Below, piece after piece: positions 8,508-17,135 of a DNA stretch of 64,000 nt; positions within the stretch are counted from its first letter, which is position 1, and each line of letters begins with the position of its first letter. The notes under the pieces were generated by a model that made no database searches, was not told the origin of the DNA, and saw nothing but the letters and a program-made list of their open reading frames with translations. The translations under genes and the position numbers were made by a program. Origin of the DNA: Acidimicrobiales bacterium (GTDB taxonomy: Bacteria; Actinomycetota; Acidimicrobiia; Acidimicrobiales; UBA8592). The stretch is taken from NCBI GenBank assembly GCA_030740795.1, contig JASLWO010000056.1, positions 1 to 64,000 on the forward strand. The letters are read 5' to 3'.

Positions 8508-9771
8508 CTTGGTTATTCATAATGCAAGGGTTTTCTGCGGTGTCGATGAGGAAGTCCTTGACAATGGAACCGTATGGGTGTCAAACGGGTTAATAAAATA
8601 CGCTGGGTCTTCTACTGACGTTCCCGAAATTGATTCAGGAGTGGAACGCTACGATGCTGAGGGAAAATTCGTGATGCCCGGCATGACTGAATCACACGTG
8701 CATCTTTCTTATAACAATGCTCACCCTCAACAACTCAATAATCAACCATTGCCAATAGCGATGCTTGATGCTGTTGATAATGCCCGTGTGCTTCTTGGTT
8801 CCGGATTTACTTCAGCGATTAGTTTCGGATCGGCCCAAGGTTTAGATATCCCTTTACGAGATGCTATTAATGCAGGGAGGGTTCCAGGTCCTCGCCTTGC
8901 CGCTTCTGATCGTGACCTTGGTTCCACCGGAAGTAACGCTGATGGGGCTTCTGGTGGCGATATGGCAAAGAAAATTATTGCAGATGGGCCGTGGGCTATC
9001 CGAAAGGCTGTTCGTTCTTTAGCAAAAAAACGTTGCGATATTGTCAAAATCTTTCTTGATGGAGAAGCCATTTCTGCTTACGCCCCTCCTGGTGTTCTTA
9101 CTTACAGTGACGAGGAAGTTGAAGCTGCTGTTAGCGAAGCGCATATTCGGGGTATGCGAATAGTTTCACATTCGCGTTCTGCTGAATCGGTGAAACAAGC
9201 TGTCCGTCACGGGGTTGATATTATCGGTCATGCTAATTACCTAGATGATGAAGCGGTTGCGATGTTAGAAGCTGAACGGCACCGTATCTTTGTCGGGCCT
9301 GGTATTGCTTGGGAAATCGCTCTTCTGGATAAGGGAGCTCAGCTGGGTCTTCCTAGAGAAGATATGGAACGGCTCGGCTATCAACGAGAGATTGATGAAA
9401 CAATCTCTTCAGTTAAACGTCTTCGTGAAAGTAAAGTTCGTGTGCTCATAGGGGGCGATTACGGGTTGAATATCACACCTCATGGGACTAACGCTAAAGA
9501 TTTGGAATATTTTGTTGACCTGTTCGGTATGTCAGATGCGGAGGCATTGTTATGCGCGACTCGTGATGGTGGAGCGGCAGCGAATACAGAAGGAATGGTT
9601 GGGACCCTTGAGGAAGGAAAATACGCTGATTTAGTTGTTGTTGATGGTGATCCAACTATTGATGTTCGCGTTCTTCAAGACCATGACAACATTGTTGGGG
9701 TAATGAAGAATGGGGTTATGCATTGTGGACTGATGCAATCTAATCCTTATGTTTCTCCATTTAGTCAGTAG
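8500..9771 (+). CDS. imidazolonepropionase-like amidohydrolase
   Basis: A 423-residue amidohydrolase of the imidazolonepropionase/prolidase-like group, metal-dependent cytoplasmic hydrolases of cyclic amides or related substrates. Signs in order: a small N-terminal beta-sandwich strand (LVIHNARVF), metal motif MPGMTESHVHLSY, a candidate bridging Lys in CDIVKIFLDG, His ligands in IVSHSRSAESV and IIGHANYLDD, Asp in IGGDYGLN, and the C-terminal sandwich EEGKYADLVVVDGDP. The start is ATG 8500, overlapping the upstream stop by eight bases with AAGGAG properly spaced; the track start 24 codons upstream is spurious. It is probably the second hydrolytic step of the same pathway as its neighbour. Confidence 0.82.
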   Translation: MSDLVIHNARVFCGVDEEVLDNGTVWVSNGLIKYAGSSTDVPEIDSGVERYDAEGKFVMPGMTESHVHLSYNNAHPQQLNNQPLPIAMLDAVDNARVLLGSGFTSAISFGSAQGLDIPLRDAINAGRVPGPRLAASDRDLGSTGSNADGASGGDMAKKIIADGPWAIRKAVRSLAKKRCDIVKIFLDGEAISAYAPPGVLTYSDEEVEAAVSEAHIRGMRIVSHSRSAESVKQAVRHGVDIIGHANYLDDEAVAMLEAERHRIFVGPGIAWEIALLDKGAQLGLPREDMERLGYQREIDETISSVKRLRESKVRVLIGGDYGLNITPHGTNAKDLEYFVDLFGMSDAEALLCATRDGGAAANTEGMVGTLEEGKYADLVVVDGDPTIDVRVLQDHDNIVGVMKNGVMHCGLMQSNPYVSPFSQ

Positions 9772-9906
9772 CGACTTTTAATTACCTTTAGCGAAACCAT
9801 TTCAGTACGCATTGAGGTTGACCCCCATATCGTTTAATGCGCACATGAGTTCCATTGCCTATCTTTCAATTCTTATGTAGTTACCCTGCGCTGCTATGGT
9901 GTCACC

Positions 9907-10206
9907 ATGATAGTTATTTCGGGTTTATTTAGGTTAGATGAAGGGGTCACTGAGGAAGTCCTTGATGCTTGTCGAGTTGTTATGAAAGCAACTCGTCCAG
10001 AAGAAGGGTGTATTGATTACGTTTTCAGTGCTGATCCTCTAGATGGTCAGATACTTCGTGTTTTTGAGATGTGGGAGGATCAGGCTTCGTTAGATAACCA
10101 TTTTGAGACTCCTCACGTTGATGTTTTTCGAAAGGCCATGGGGGCTTGGACAATCTCTGAGCGCGAAATCAAAAAATTTGAAACTGACACTGTTGGTTCA
10201 ATGTAA
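9907..10206 (+). CDS. ABM domain monooxygenase-like protein
   Basis: A 99-residue stand-alone ABM/YgiN-type protein: one ferredoxin-like alpha-beta domain that normally dimerises. The pattern VISGLFRLDEGV, EEGCIDYVFSADPLDG, RVFEMWEDQASLDNHFETPH matches the family closely. A 135-base gap separates it from the amidohydrolases, and a TACCCT box 20 bases upstream could give a short leader. It lies 14 bases before the SDR gene, so the pair is likely co-transcribed. The substrate is unknown; quinone or aromatic oxidation is the common theme in relatives and fits the neighbouring hydrolases and reductase. Confidence 0.75.
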   Translation: MIVISGLFRLDEGVTEEVLDACRVVMKATRPEEGCIDYVFSADPLDGQILRVFEMWEDQASLDNHFETPHVDVFRKAMGAWTISEREIKKFETDTVGSM

Positions 10207-10220
10207 GGGATGCGGAAACA

Positions 10221-10997
10221 ATGAATGAGTTAACAACACCTGAACTATTTGATATGGAAAACCATGTAGCGGTGATTACCGGTGGGGGTCGTGGCATTGG
10301 AGAGGGAATAGCGAAATCTTTTTCTGAACATGGAGCTTCTGTCGTGGTTGCAGCTCGGCGTACTGAAGAGATTGAACGTGTCGCTGACGAAATTCGTTCT
10401 AGTGGTGGGTCCGCTATTGCAGTCACCACAGATGTCACTGACGACGCTGCTGTTACAGGTCTAGCAGAAGCAGCTGTGAATGAATTTGGCAAGATCACAA
10501 CGTGGGTGAATAATGCTGGTGGTTCGCCTCTACGTATGCCGATGACTGAACTTCCTCGAGATGAATGGGATAAAACAGTGGCGCTGAATTTGACCGCCGT
10601 GTATATCGGGTGTGTCACAGCGGCGAAATATATAACTAAAGGGTCAATTATTAATATAAGTTCTGGAGCTGGTTCCGGACCGGTCCCCGGCAGTGGTCAT
10701 TACGGTGCGTCCAAGGCTGGAACAAATTCGTTAACGTGGACGCTTTCCGCTGAACTAGCTCCCGATATAAGAGTCAACGCTGTCGCTCCAGGGGCAATCC
10801 CTACTGAAGTGATGATGAAAGCGGTGAATAAGAATGAAGATCAGCTTGATGAACTGCTTAAAGAATGGAATATTCCCTTAGGACGTTTAGGGACGCCACA
10901 AGATATTGGGGCTGCCTGCGTATATTTAGCTTCTGACGCGGCGAGTTGGGTGAGCGGGGAGATCCTTCGTGTCGGTGGTGGAGCTAAAGCTAGGTAA
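10221..10997 (+). CDS. short-chain dehydrogenase/reductase (SDR)
   Basis: A 258-residue classical SDR, an NAD(P)-dependent oxidoreductase of alcohols and ketones. The nucleotide motif is TGGGRGIGEGIA near residue 20, followed by ARRTEEIERV. The NNAG motif is present (WVNNAGGSPL), the catalytic Ser lies in NISSGAGSG, and Tyr-x3-Lys is in HYGASKAGTNS. The C-terminus (AASWVSGEILRVGGG) is typical. It is probably translated from the same message as the ABM protein just upstream. Cofactor preference is not certain from the sequence, although the Arg pair after strand 2 favours NADPH. Confidence 0.88.
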   Translation: MNELTTPELFDMENHVAVITGGGRGIGEGIAKSFSEHGASVVVAARRTEEIERVADEIRSSGGSAIAVTTDVTDDAAVTGLAEAAVNEFGKITTWVNNAGGSPLRMPMTELPRDEWDKTVALNLTAVYIGCVTAAKYITKGSIINISSGAGSGPVPGSGHYGASKAGTNSLTWTLSAELAPDIRVNAVAPGAIPTEVMMKAVNKNEDQLDELLKEWNIPLGRLGTPQDIGAACVYLASDAASWVSGEILRVGGGAKAR

Positions 10998-11069
10998 ATT
11001 AATTTCGTAAGAGCCCCTACTGCGACATTTGTTACAGAGCTAAAATTATTAACTGACTCTTTTCTCGCC

Positions 11070-11080
11070 TATATTATATC
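11070..11080 (+). promoter_or_regulatory. putative leaderless -10 region of the ZIP transporter gene
   Basis: Overlapping TATATT (11070-11075) and TATATC (11075-11080) boxes lie 8 and 3 bases before the GTG start, with TTAACT about 15 bases further up and no ribosome-binding site. A leaderless or nearly leaderless transcript is likely. Confidence 0.4.
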
Positions 11081-11083
11081 TCC

Positions 11084-12286
11084 GTGGATGTAGTACTTCT
11101 CTCAGCGATATTTGCAGTGGTGACACTTGGCAGCGCCTGTCTCCCTTTCACATTTAACACAAACGTCTCTACTCGCCAGTTGGAGAATCTCACAGCGATA
11201 GCTTCAGGATTCCTTTTGGTCTCAGCGATTCTTGTTGTGCTTCCAGAGGGTTTTCATATTGCAATAGATACTACAGACTCATTTGTTTACTCCCCGATTA
11301 TGTTGGGGCTTGCAGCATTCGCCGGTTTTATTTTCATGCTTCTTCTTGAAGGGATCGGCATAGGGCATGCCATTCATGAAGAACACCATGATCATGAAGA
11401 TGGACATGGACATGGACATGTCCATCATCCCCGGCAAGGACCAATACTGACACTGGGATTATCAATCCATGCTCTCGCTGATGGGGTTGCGGTCGGTGTA
11501 GCTGCCGCTGCAGGCGAAACATCTTTCACTATTTTCGTAGCGATCGGTGTTTTGGTGCATAGGATTCCAGCTGCAGTAAGTTTGGGACTTTTTTCACTTC
11601 ATGAAGAAGGTGGAATCAGAAAATCCATAAGAAATATATTGGTTTTCACTGTGGCTAGTCCCTTAGCAATCATTGCTTCCTATTTCTTATTTGATGGGGC
11701 AGGGCAGGGAACATTAGCTATTGTTTTACTTTTCTCTGCGGGAACTTTCATCTATGTAGCAACCGTTGATACTTTGCCCGCAATCCATAATCCCGAAACT
11801 GGTCGCCGACTTATCTCTTTCGTCTTAATTGGGGCGATTGTCCTAGCTGGATTACTTCTCATTGGTCAACAAACTGGATGGTTTGAGCATTCCCACAGCC
11901 ACGGAGATCATGAAGGACACGACGACCACGACTCTGATACCCGAGTTGTGATCGCGGGTGTGCAAACAGAACGCTGCGAAGCTCTAGCACCGGAATGCGG
12001 TTTTGGATATGACTATGTTCTTGATGCCCGCGTTGATCTATGGGAACTTAACAAAGCCGAAACCCATTGGGTTTTGAAAAAAGAGTACGAGGATACAGGA
12101 GTTCGATGTGAAGCCCTGACCGAAGCATGTGGCTGGCGGTGGTTTCCAAATACTGAGTCCTACATAGATGTTTGGGTTTTTGATTATGGTTCAATGGAAT
12201 TTATTGAGAATCCGGATCTCTCTTCCATCCCTGCTGGTTTAGAACCGGGTGATCCGCCGGTTAGCCAACCCGGGAGAGAAAGTTAA
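11084..12286 (+). CDS. ZIP family metal transporter with a duplicated Cys-containing C-terminal domain
   Basis: A 400-residue membrane protein. The first ~270 residues have eight hydrophobic segments and the ZIP signatures: SIHALADGVAVG (metal-site helix) and VLVHRIPAAVSLG (the second metal helix, HxxPA). A His-rich loop (HEEHHDHEDGHGHGHVHH) lies between helices, as in zinc/iron/manganese ZIP carriers. After the last helix and another His-rich stretch come about 110 soluble residues with two tandem copies of RCEAL-x3-CG followed by an aromatic/DxW segment. I do not recognise this tail. The start is GTG 11084, placed just after a TATATT box. The metal is probably a divalent transition metal moving into the cytoplasm. 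Confidence 0.75.
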   Translation: MDVVLLSAIFAVVTLGSACLPFTFNTNVSTRQLENLTAIASGFLLVSAILVVLPEGFHIAIDTTDSFVYSPIMLGLAAFAGFIFMLLLEGIGIGHAIHEEHHDHEDGHGHGHVHHPRQGPILTLGLSIHALADGVAVGVAAAAGETSFTIFVAIGVLVHRIPAAVSLGLFSLHEEGGIRKSIRNILVFTVASPLAIIASYFLFDGAGQGTLAIVLLFSAGTFIYVATVDTLPAIHNPETGRRLISFVLIGAIVLAGLLLIGQQTGWFEHSHSHGDHEGHDDHDSDTRVVIAGVQTERCEALAPECGFGYDYVLDARVDLWELNKAETHWVLKKEYEDTGVRCEALTEACGWRWFPNTESYIDVWVFDYGSMEFIENPDLSSIPAGLEPGDPPVSQPGRES

Positions 12287-12291
12287 AACCG

Positions 12292-13254
12292 TTATTGTCT
12301 AATGGTTTCAAATACTGACTTCAGTGCGTTAATGGGTTTCGCTTCTGCGTAGATAGCTGAAATAGTTGAAATAGTCTCCGCGTCTTCAATATTGTTCGAA
12401 GCTAAATGAAAGCCTATGTTTCTTTCTTCTAAGTCAGCGTTAAAGATATTAATGACCTCTGACATAGTTAAAGGGTTGGCGCTTTTTTGTTCGCGTTCTT
12501 CATGGTTTTTGAAAACGTTAGCTTTCCAAAGGACAGAAACCCGGTATTGATCAAGGGAGGCCTTGTAAATCTCTTCATCGTGATCAGTAACGACCCATTC
12601 CCCATTTCCAACTGGGTTGAGTTGAGCTGATGGAGTTACAAGAATGGTGCCTTTGTCAAATGGACCGACGGGGCCTACCTGGTGGAACATTCCATGGTTA
12701 TCCCCCACAAGTGCTGTGTTCGCCATGTCTCCAACATGGTGCTGTGGGGGATTATCGGGGCCATTTGGCCAAAAATAGATTCCTCCGCCTTCTACATCGT
12801 TAAGCCACCAGATTGCAGTAGCTTGAACAATTTCGTATTCGTCAAAAAGATCTGACCATAACATGGCCCGCAGTAACCACATTGGCGTGTTTCCTCTTTC
12901 TCGTCCATGGAATCTCGGGTTGTCCGTGTGGGCAGGTCCCCCATCAACGATTGCTGCCATCATGTTTACATACACGCTATGGGGTTCGATGATTTCAGCA
13001 TCATAAAATTCTTGTGCAGATTTTATGTATGTGGGATTGTTCAGGAACAGTTCCGATCCTTTAGCGGCATACACATCGTGTACCCAGTCGTTTTGGAACC
13101 ACATTGGTCGAGTGCGAGAGTGCGGATCTGCCCCTGGGTTATACCATCCCCCTAAAGGTGTATATGGGGCTTCGCTTTCTAAGAGTTCTTTGACTTGTTC
13201 AACGTCATCGAACACGTTCGTGAGCAAGGTTGGGGGATCGGCGTACCTTAACAA
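12292..13254 (-). CDS. uncharacterised protein, possibly an Fe(II)/2-oxoglutarate-type oxygenase
   Basis: About 320 residues, soluble and tryptophan-rich. I cannot place it in a family with confidence. GPAHTDNPRFHG near residue 110 has an HxD arrangement like non-haem Fe(II) oxygenases, and a later MFHQVGPVGPFDKGT could supply a distal His, but this is only suggestive. The track start is GTG 13269; inside it AGGAGGGG is followed by TTG at 13254 with ideal spacing, so I prefer the TTG. It lies downstream of and co-directional with a Baeyer-Villiger-type monooxygenase, 75 bases away, consistent with an oxidative catabolic role. It converges on the ZIP gene. Confidence 0.45.
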   Translation of the reverse strand: MLRYADPPTLLTNVFDDVEQVKELLESEAPYTPLGGWYNPGADPHSRTRPMWFQNDWVHDVYAAKGSELFLNNPTYIKSAQEFYDAEIIEPHSVYVNMMAAIVDGGPAHTDNPRFHGRERGNTPMWLLRAMLWSDLFDEYEIVQATAIWWLNDVEGGGIYFWPNGPDNPPQHHVGDMANTALVGDNHGMFHQVGPVGPFDKGTILVTPSAQLNPVGNGEWVVTDHDEEIYKASLDQYRVSVLWKANVFKNHEEREQKSANPLTMSEVINIFNADLEERNIGFHLASNNIEDAETISTISAIYAEAKPINALKSVFETIRQ

Positions 13255-13328
13255 AACCCCTCCTTTCACCTATTTGTTAAGTATTACATGAGTATCTGAT
13301 GCTTGCGAGCAAAGTTGGTGGGCTTAAT

Positions 13329-15125
13329 TTAGTTAAATGAGATCCCTTCATATTCTCCACTGTTAACCCAGTTCGTTAGATAGTTGAAGAAAGCAACTGA
13401 TCCATCAGGGAATCTAGCTGTGCTAAAGAGATCTCTGTCTGTTGTTTCATGCCCTTCGTTGTTGTAGTAGCCCGGCGTACAATTTGCTAGAAACCCTCTA
13501 TCTTGTATTTGTAGACGCTCAACCCAGTTCGTTTCAGCTTCAGCTGTTGGTTCAAGAGTCTCGCAACCTGTTTCTAAACAGTTACTTATCATCGCGGCGA
13601 TCGCTGTTGATGTTTCGCTGAAGTTGTGGGTGACGTTAGCGACAAGGCTCCCACCCTGAGCCAGTCCGAGGATAAAGAGGTTAGGGAACCCGTGGATATT
13701 TATTCCATGAAGGCTTTTCATTCCACCGTCCCAATGTTCGTTTAGGCTTTCTGCTTCTTTCCCGTATGTTTCATAGTGAGCTGAATGCACGATGTGAACT
13801 TCGAAACCTGAAGCTAAAACGATGCAGTCCAGTTCGTAGTGCTCTCCGTTGGCCCAGATCCCTGTTTCATCGATTCGTTCAACTCCTCTCCCATCAGTGT
13901 CTATGAGATGGGTTTTAGGATTGTTGTAAGCTTGAAGGTATTCATCATGGAAGCATGGGCGTTTACATAGTTGGCGGTACCAGGGTTTCAGTGATTCAGC
14001 GACGGTTCCGTCGGTGACAATTGAGTTGACACGGGAACGTATCTCATTCATTTTTTCGTCATCTGATTCGCTAAAAGCTTCCATCCAGACATCATCGAGT
14101 TCAGCCCCGGGGTTGTCTTGAATTTTGGTGATGATTCGGTCCCGTATTCTTATAGCTATGTCGGTCCATCCATCTTTCACCAGGTCCTTGTCGGCAAAAC
14201 CACCGGATTGGAGGGTTGCGAAGTTGTCTAACCATTCCTTTTGCCACCCGGTTTGTAAAGAGTTGAAATCTTCATCCGTTAGTGACCGATTGTTCCGCAC
14301 GTCAATTGATGACGGAGTTCTTTGAAAAACGTAGAGATCTCCAGATGTCTTAGCTAGGTGAGGAATGCATTGGACTGCTGTTGCTCCGGTTCCGATTATC
14401 CCCACGCGTTTGTCAGATAGCCGATCCATGGGACTTCCGGTTCTATCTCCACCGGTGTAGTCATAATCCCAACGTGCGGTGTGGAACATGTGGCCGTTAA
14501 AATCTTCTATCCCAGATATTCCTGGGAGTTTGGGATTGTGCATAGGTCCTGTTCCCATGACGAGGAATTGGGCTTTGAGTTCATCTCCGCGATCGGTTTT
14601 AACTATCCATTTGTTTATGGTTTCATCCCATCGTGCTTCTTGAACTGTTGTGGAGAAAAGAGCTCCTTCATAAAGGTCAAATGTTTCTGCTATTCGTTGC
14701 GCGTGGGCGTGGATTTCATGACCATAAACGTATTTCGCTGATGGGAAGTTATTTGTTTCTTCTAATAGTGGTAGATACACCATGGCGGCGGTATCGCACA
14801 TCGCTCCTGGATATCGGTTCCAGTACCATACGCCGCCGACATCTCCTCCCCCTTCAATGATCGTCACGTCTTTAATTCCGGCTTCTTTGAGTCGTGCCCC
14901 GGCGCAAAGTCCGGCGAATCCACCCCCAATGATTGCGACGGTTACTTCATCTTTTCGTGGTTCTCTGTCTTCAATCTTTGTATAGGGGTCTTCAAGTAGA
15001 TGGGCGAAGCGGCCTGTTGGTTCAAGGTATTGTTCGGGTCCATCATTACGTAGTCGTTTATTCCGCTCGATTTTGTAGCGTTCCCGTAGTTCTTCTCCTG
15101 ATGGGTTTTCTTCAGTGATACTCAT
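13329..15125 (-). CDS. flavin-containing (Baeyer-Villiger type) monooxygenase
   Basis: A 598-residue class B flavoprotein monooxygenase related to cyclohexanone and phenylacetone monooxygenases, which use NADPH and O2 to insert oxygen into ketones. It shows the FAD Rossmann motif IGGGFAGLCAGARLKEAG near residue 65, the Baeyer-Villiger fingerprint FNGHMFHTARWD (FxGxxxHxxxW), and the NADPH Rossmann motif GIIGTGATAVQCIPHLA. The C-terminus keeps the family's LASGFEVH segment. Length is as expected with an N-terminal extension. The ATG has a GAGG 14 bases upstream, a weak site. The neighbouring unknown gene and the Rieske oxygenase downstream suggest catabolism of cyclic or terpenoid compounds. 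Confidence 0.88.
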   Translation of the reverse strand: MSITEENPSGEELRERYKIERNKRLRNDGPEQYLEPTGRFAHLLEDPYTKIEDREPRKDEVTVAIIGGGFAGLCAGARLKEAGIKDVTIIEGGGDVGGVWYWNRYPGAMCDTAAMVYLPLLEETNNFPSAKYVYGHEIHAHAQRIAETFDLYEGALFSTTVQEARWDETINKWIVKTDRGDELKAQFLVMGTGPMHNPKLPGISGIEDFNGHMFHTARWDYDYTGGDRTGSPMDRLSDKRVGIIGTGATAVQCIPHLAKTSGDLYVFQRTPSSIDVRNNRSLTDEDFNSLQTGWQKEWLDNFATLQSGGFADKDLVKDGWTDIAIRIRDRIITKIQDNPGAELDDVWMEAFSESDDEKMNEIRSRVNSIVTDGTVAESLKPWYRQLCKRPCFHDEYLQAYNNPKTHLIDTDGRGVERIDETGIWANGEHYELDCIVLASGFEVHIVHSAHYETYGKEAESLNEHWDGGMKSLHGINIHGFPNLFILGLAQGGSLVANVTHNFSETSTAIAAMISNCLETGCETLEPTAEAETNWVERLQIQDRGFLANCTPGYYNNEGHETTDRDLFSTARFPDGSVAFFNYLTNWVNSGEYEGISFN

Positions 15126-15178
15126 AGTTTCTCTACCTCATACTGTAGTGGCTCATTGCATAACTGAACATTTTTGAA

Positions 15179-17086
15179 TTACCAGCCGCCGCCGCCACCG
15201 CCGCCACCGCCGCCGCCGCCACCGCCGCCGCCACCACCGCCTCCGCCGCCACCACCACCGGAAGATCCTGACCCCATAGAGGCATCAAGCGAAGTGGAGT
15301 GGGCGTTGAAGGCGGCAGCATGAATACACCAAGTGTAGGCATAGCCGACAGTTGGGTCGGCAAGGTGATCTCTTGAAACATCTTTCATGATGTTATTCCA
15401 GTGGTCTATTTCTCCTAGAGCAACGGCCCAAGCAGTGTATTGGCGAAGTGTTCCATTTTCAGCTGCTTCTTCAACATGTCGGGCTTCAGATGTTTGAATG
15501 AATTTTTTGAATCCCTGTATCTGAATCCATAATCCTGAACCCTTTGGCGACCTAACAGCTAGTTCCCAGCCTCGAAATAGAGATGCTATAAATACGCCCA
15601 TTACAAATGAAAACGGTAGGTAGGCGAGAGGGCCTAGAAAATAGCTCAAAGGTGCGAAGGCGAATAAGGAAGAAAGGAAAAGGTAAGCAGATACGTTTCC
15701 ATTCGGTTTTTTATGGGTCCAAAGATCAGAGTCTTCTTCCCAAAGTGTGAGTTCTTTGTCCAATTTTTTCCAACCTGGCAAGAAACCATGTCCGGATAGT
15801 TCTTCGGTTTCCGAATGAAGAAGGTACAGAACAGGATTTTTTAAATGTGCTTCATGTCCAAAGAAATACCACAACGATGAGTACTTCTCGGGAGGTTCTT
15901 TTGAAACATATTTGAATTTAGCTCCGCTTTTTCCAACCATTTCAATTTTTTCATCAAGAACCTGTGATAGAAACCAGGCTTGTTTTGCTTCTTTGGTAAC
16001 TTCTTCGTCAACAAGAATGGCCCCATGATACGGAGTGATATCTTCAGGAGGGACAACGCTGAGCGTTACAAGTTTTTCCATCGCCACATTACTCAACGTT
16101 TTTGTCGGACCTTCACTATTATCTGCAAAAGCAGCTTCCGTAGCCCCTCCGCTGCGGACGATATCTCTTCCTCTAAATAAAATCATCCGATTCATTGCTA
16201 CCTTGCCGAGGATTGCGAGAAGAAGAGCTAATCCAATATATTTTATGTTTCTTGAAACTGGATGTTTCCCATCGTTTTGCGAAGGTGCTTTCGGCGGGGG
16301 AAGAAAATCTGCCGTATTGTCCGCGTCCAATGTTGAAACTTTAGCTCGAACCCAGACACCGGTATAGCTATCTAAGTTCGAAGCAGTGACGATAGTTATT
16401 GAACCATTTTGGGTTACCTGACAGCCATCACTATTACTTGAGAAATTATCAGGGTCTGAACTCCCAACAGCACATTCGGGTTCAATAAGCTTTTTGCTAT
16501 GTTCGATCTGAATAGTGGCAGTGTCAATCTTCCAATCCCAGCGTTCCGGGACTGCTATCCAGCAGAACGGGACTGTAGCCCCATCTATATCCCCTTTGTC
16601 ATTTTCTCTTGTAAGCCCGCAACGAGAATCGTCACCTCCTGAGATTGCATTTGGTTCAAATTGGTAATCGATAATGTACCGGTGGATTCCATAATTATCC
16701 TTGTCGGGGTCCCCTATTACCAAGCATGCGTTTCGGGTTCCAAGCGAGCACCCTCCTTTAAATTCAGCGATCCCACTATCATCCAAAATTCTTAAATCAT
16801 CTGGTGCGTAGGGTGAGAAAACATTATCTACTTCTAACAAATCCGGTATTTCTCTCCAGATCCCCCGTTGATCTGCGGCAGAGAAATCTGTGTCGATTAT
16901 TTCTGATACTGAGGTTGTAGTGACACCTTCATCGTTTTGCGAAACGACAGCAGTTGTATACCACGACTTTGTAACTTGAACTACGACACAATATTGCACG
17001 ATTAGTAGTACTACTAGCGCTGATATGCTGATTGCGCTGAGGATCCATGATCGGACAGCTTTTTTCTGGTTCTTAATTTTAAACAT
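15179..17086 (-). CDS. DUF2207 family membrane protein with poly-glycine C-terminus
   Basis: A 635-residue membrane protein. It begins with a short cationic N-terminus and a signal-anchor helix (WILSAISISALVVLLIVQYC). A large extracytoplasmic domain to about residue 285 is rich in Asp/Gly and conserved Cys (CSLGTRNACLV). A second helix (IGLALLLAILGKVAM), a cytoplasmic region, and a pair of helices near residue 465 (FLSSLFAFAPLSYFLGPLAY) follow. It ends in 25 consecutive glycines and a terminal Trp. This is the plan of DUF2207 proteins, whose function is unknown. It is followed by a Baeyer-Villiger monooxygenase with no evident functional link. Confidence 0.7.
   Translation of the reverse strand: MFKIKNQKKAVRSWILSAISISALVVLLIVQYCVVVQVTKSWYTTAVVSQNDEGVTTTSVSEIIDTDFSAADQRGIWREIPDLLEVDNVFSPYAPDDLRILDDSGIAEFKGGCSLGTRNACLVIGDPDKDNYGIHRYIIDYQFEPNAISGGDDSRCGLTRENDKGDIDGATVPFCWIAVPERWDWKIDTATIQIEHSKKLIEPECAVGSSDPDNFSSNSDGCQVTQNGSITIVTASNLDSYTGVWVRAKVSTLDADNTADFLPPPKAPSQNDGKHPVSRNIKYIGLALLLAILGKVAMNRMILFRGRDIVRSGGATEAAFADNSEGPTKTLSNVAMEKLVTLSVVPPEDITPYHGAILVDEEVTKEAKQAWFLSQVLDEKIEMVGKSGAKFKYVSKEPPEKYSSLWYFFGHEAHLKNPVLYLLHSETEELSGHGFLPGWKKLDKELTLWEEDSDLWTHKKPNGNVSAYLFLSSLFAFAPLSYFLGPLAYLPFSFVMGVFIASLFRGWELAVRSPKGSGLWIQIQGFKKFIQTSEARHVEEAAENGTLRQYTAWAVALGEIDHWNNIMKDVSRDHLADPTVGYAYTWCIHAAAFNAHSTSLDASMGSGSSGGGGGGGGGGGGGGGGGGGGGGGGGW
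15185..15259 (-). repeat. GGN triplet tract encoding 25 glycines
   Basis: Seventy-five bases of imperfect GCC/ACC triplets (plus strand) encode 25 successive Gly codons (mostly GGC and GGT) at the end of the DUF2207 gene. The tract is far richer in GC than its surroundings and a likely site of length variation. Confidence 0.9.
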
Positions 17087-17135
17087 TCGTTATTCTCATA
17101 ACTGTGTTGTTGTATTCTTCAATAGCATTATTGCG

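Noticed and set aside
12907-13291. Two plus-strand ORFs opposite the uncharacterised oxygenase-like gene
   Set aside because: No recognisable motifs, no ribosome-binding site; opposite-strand shadows.
15133-15381. 82-residue minus-strand ORF rich in Val/Ala
   Set aside because: A frame shadow of the GGN triplet tract of the DUF2207 gene.
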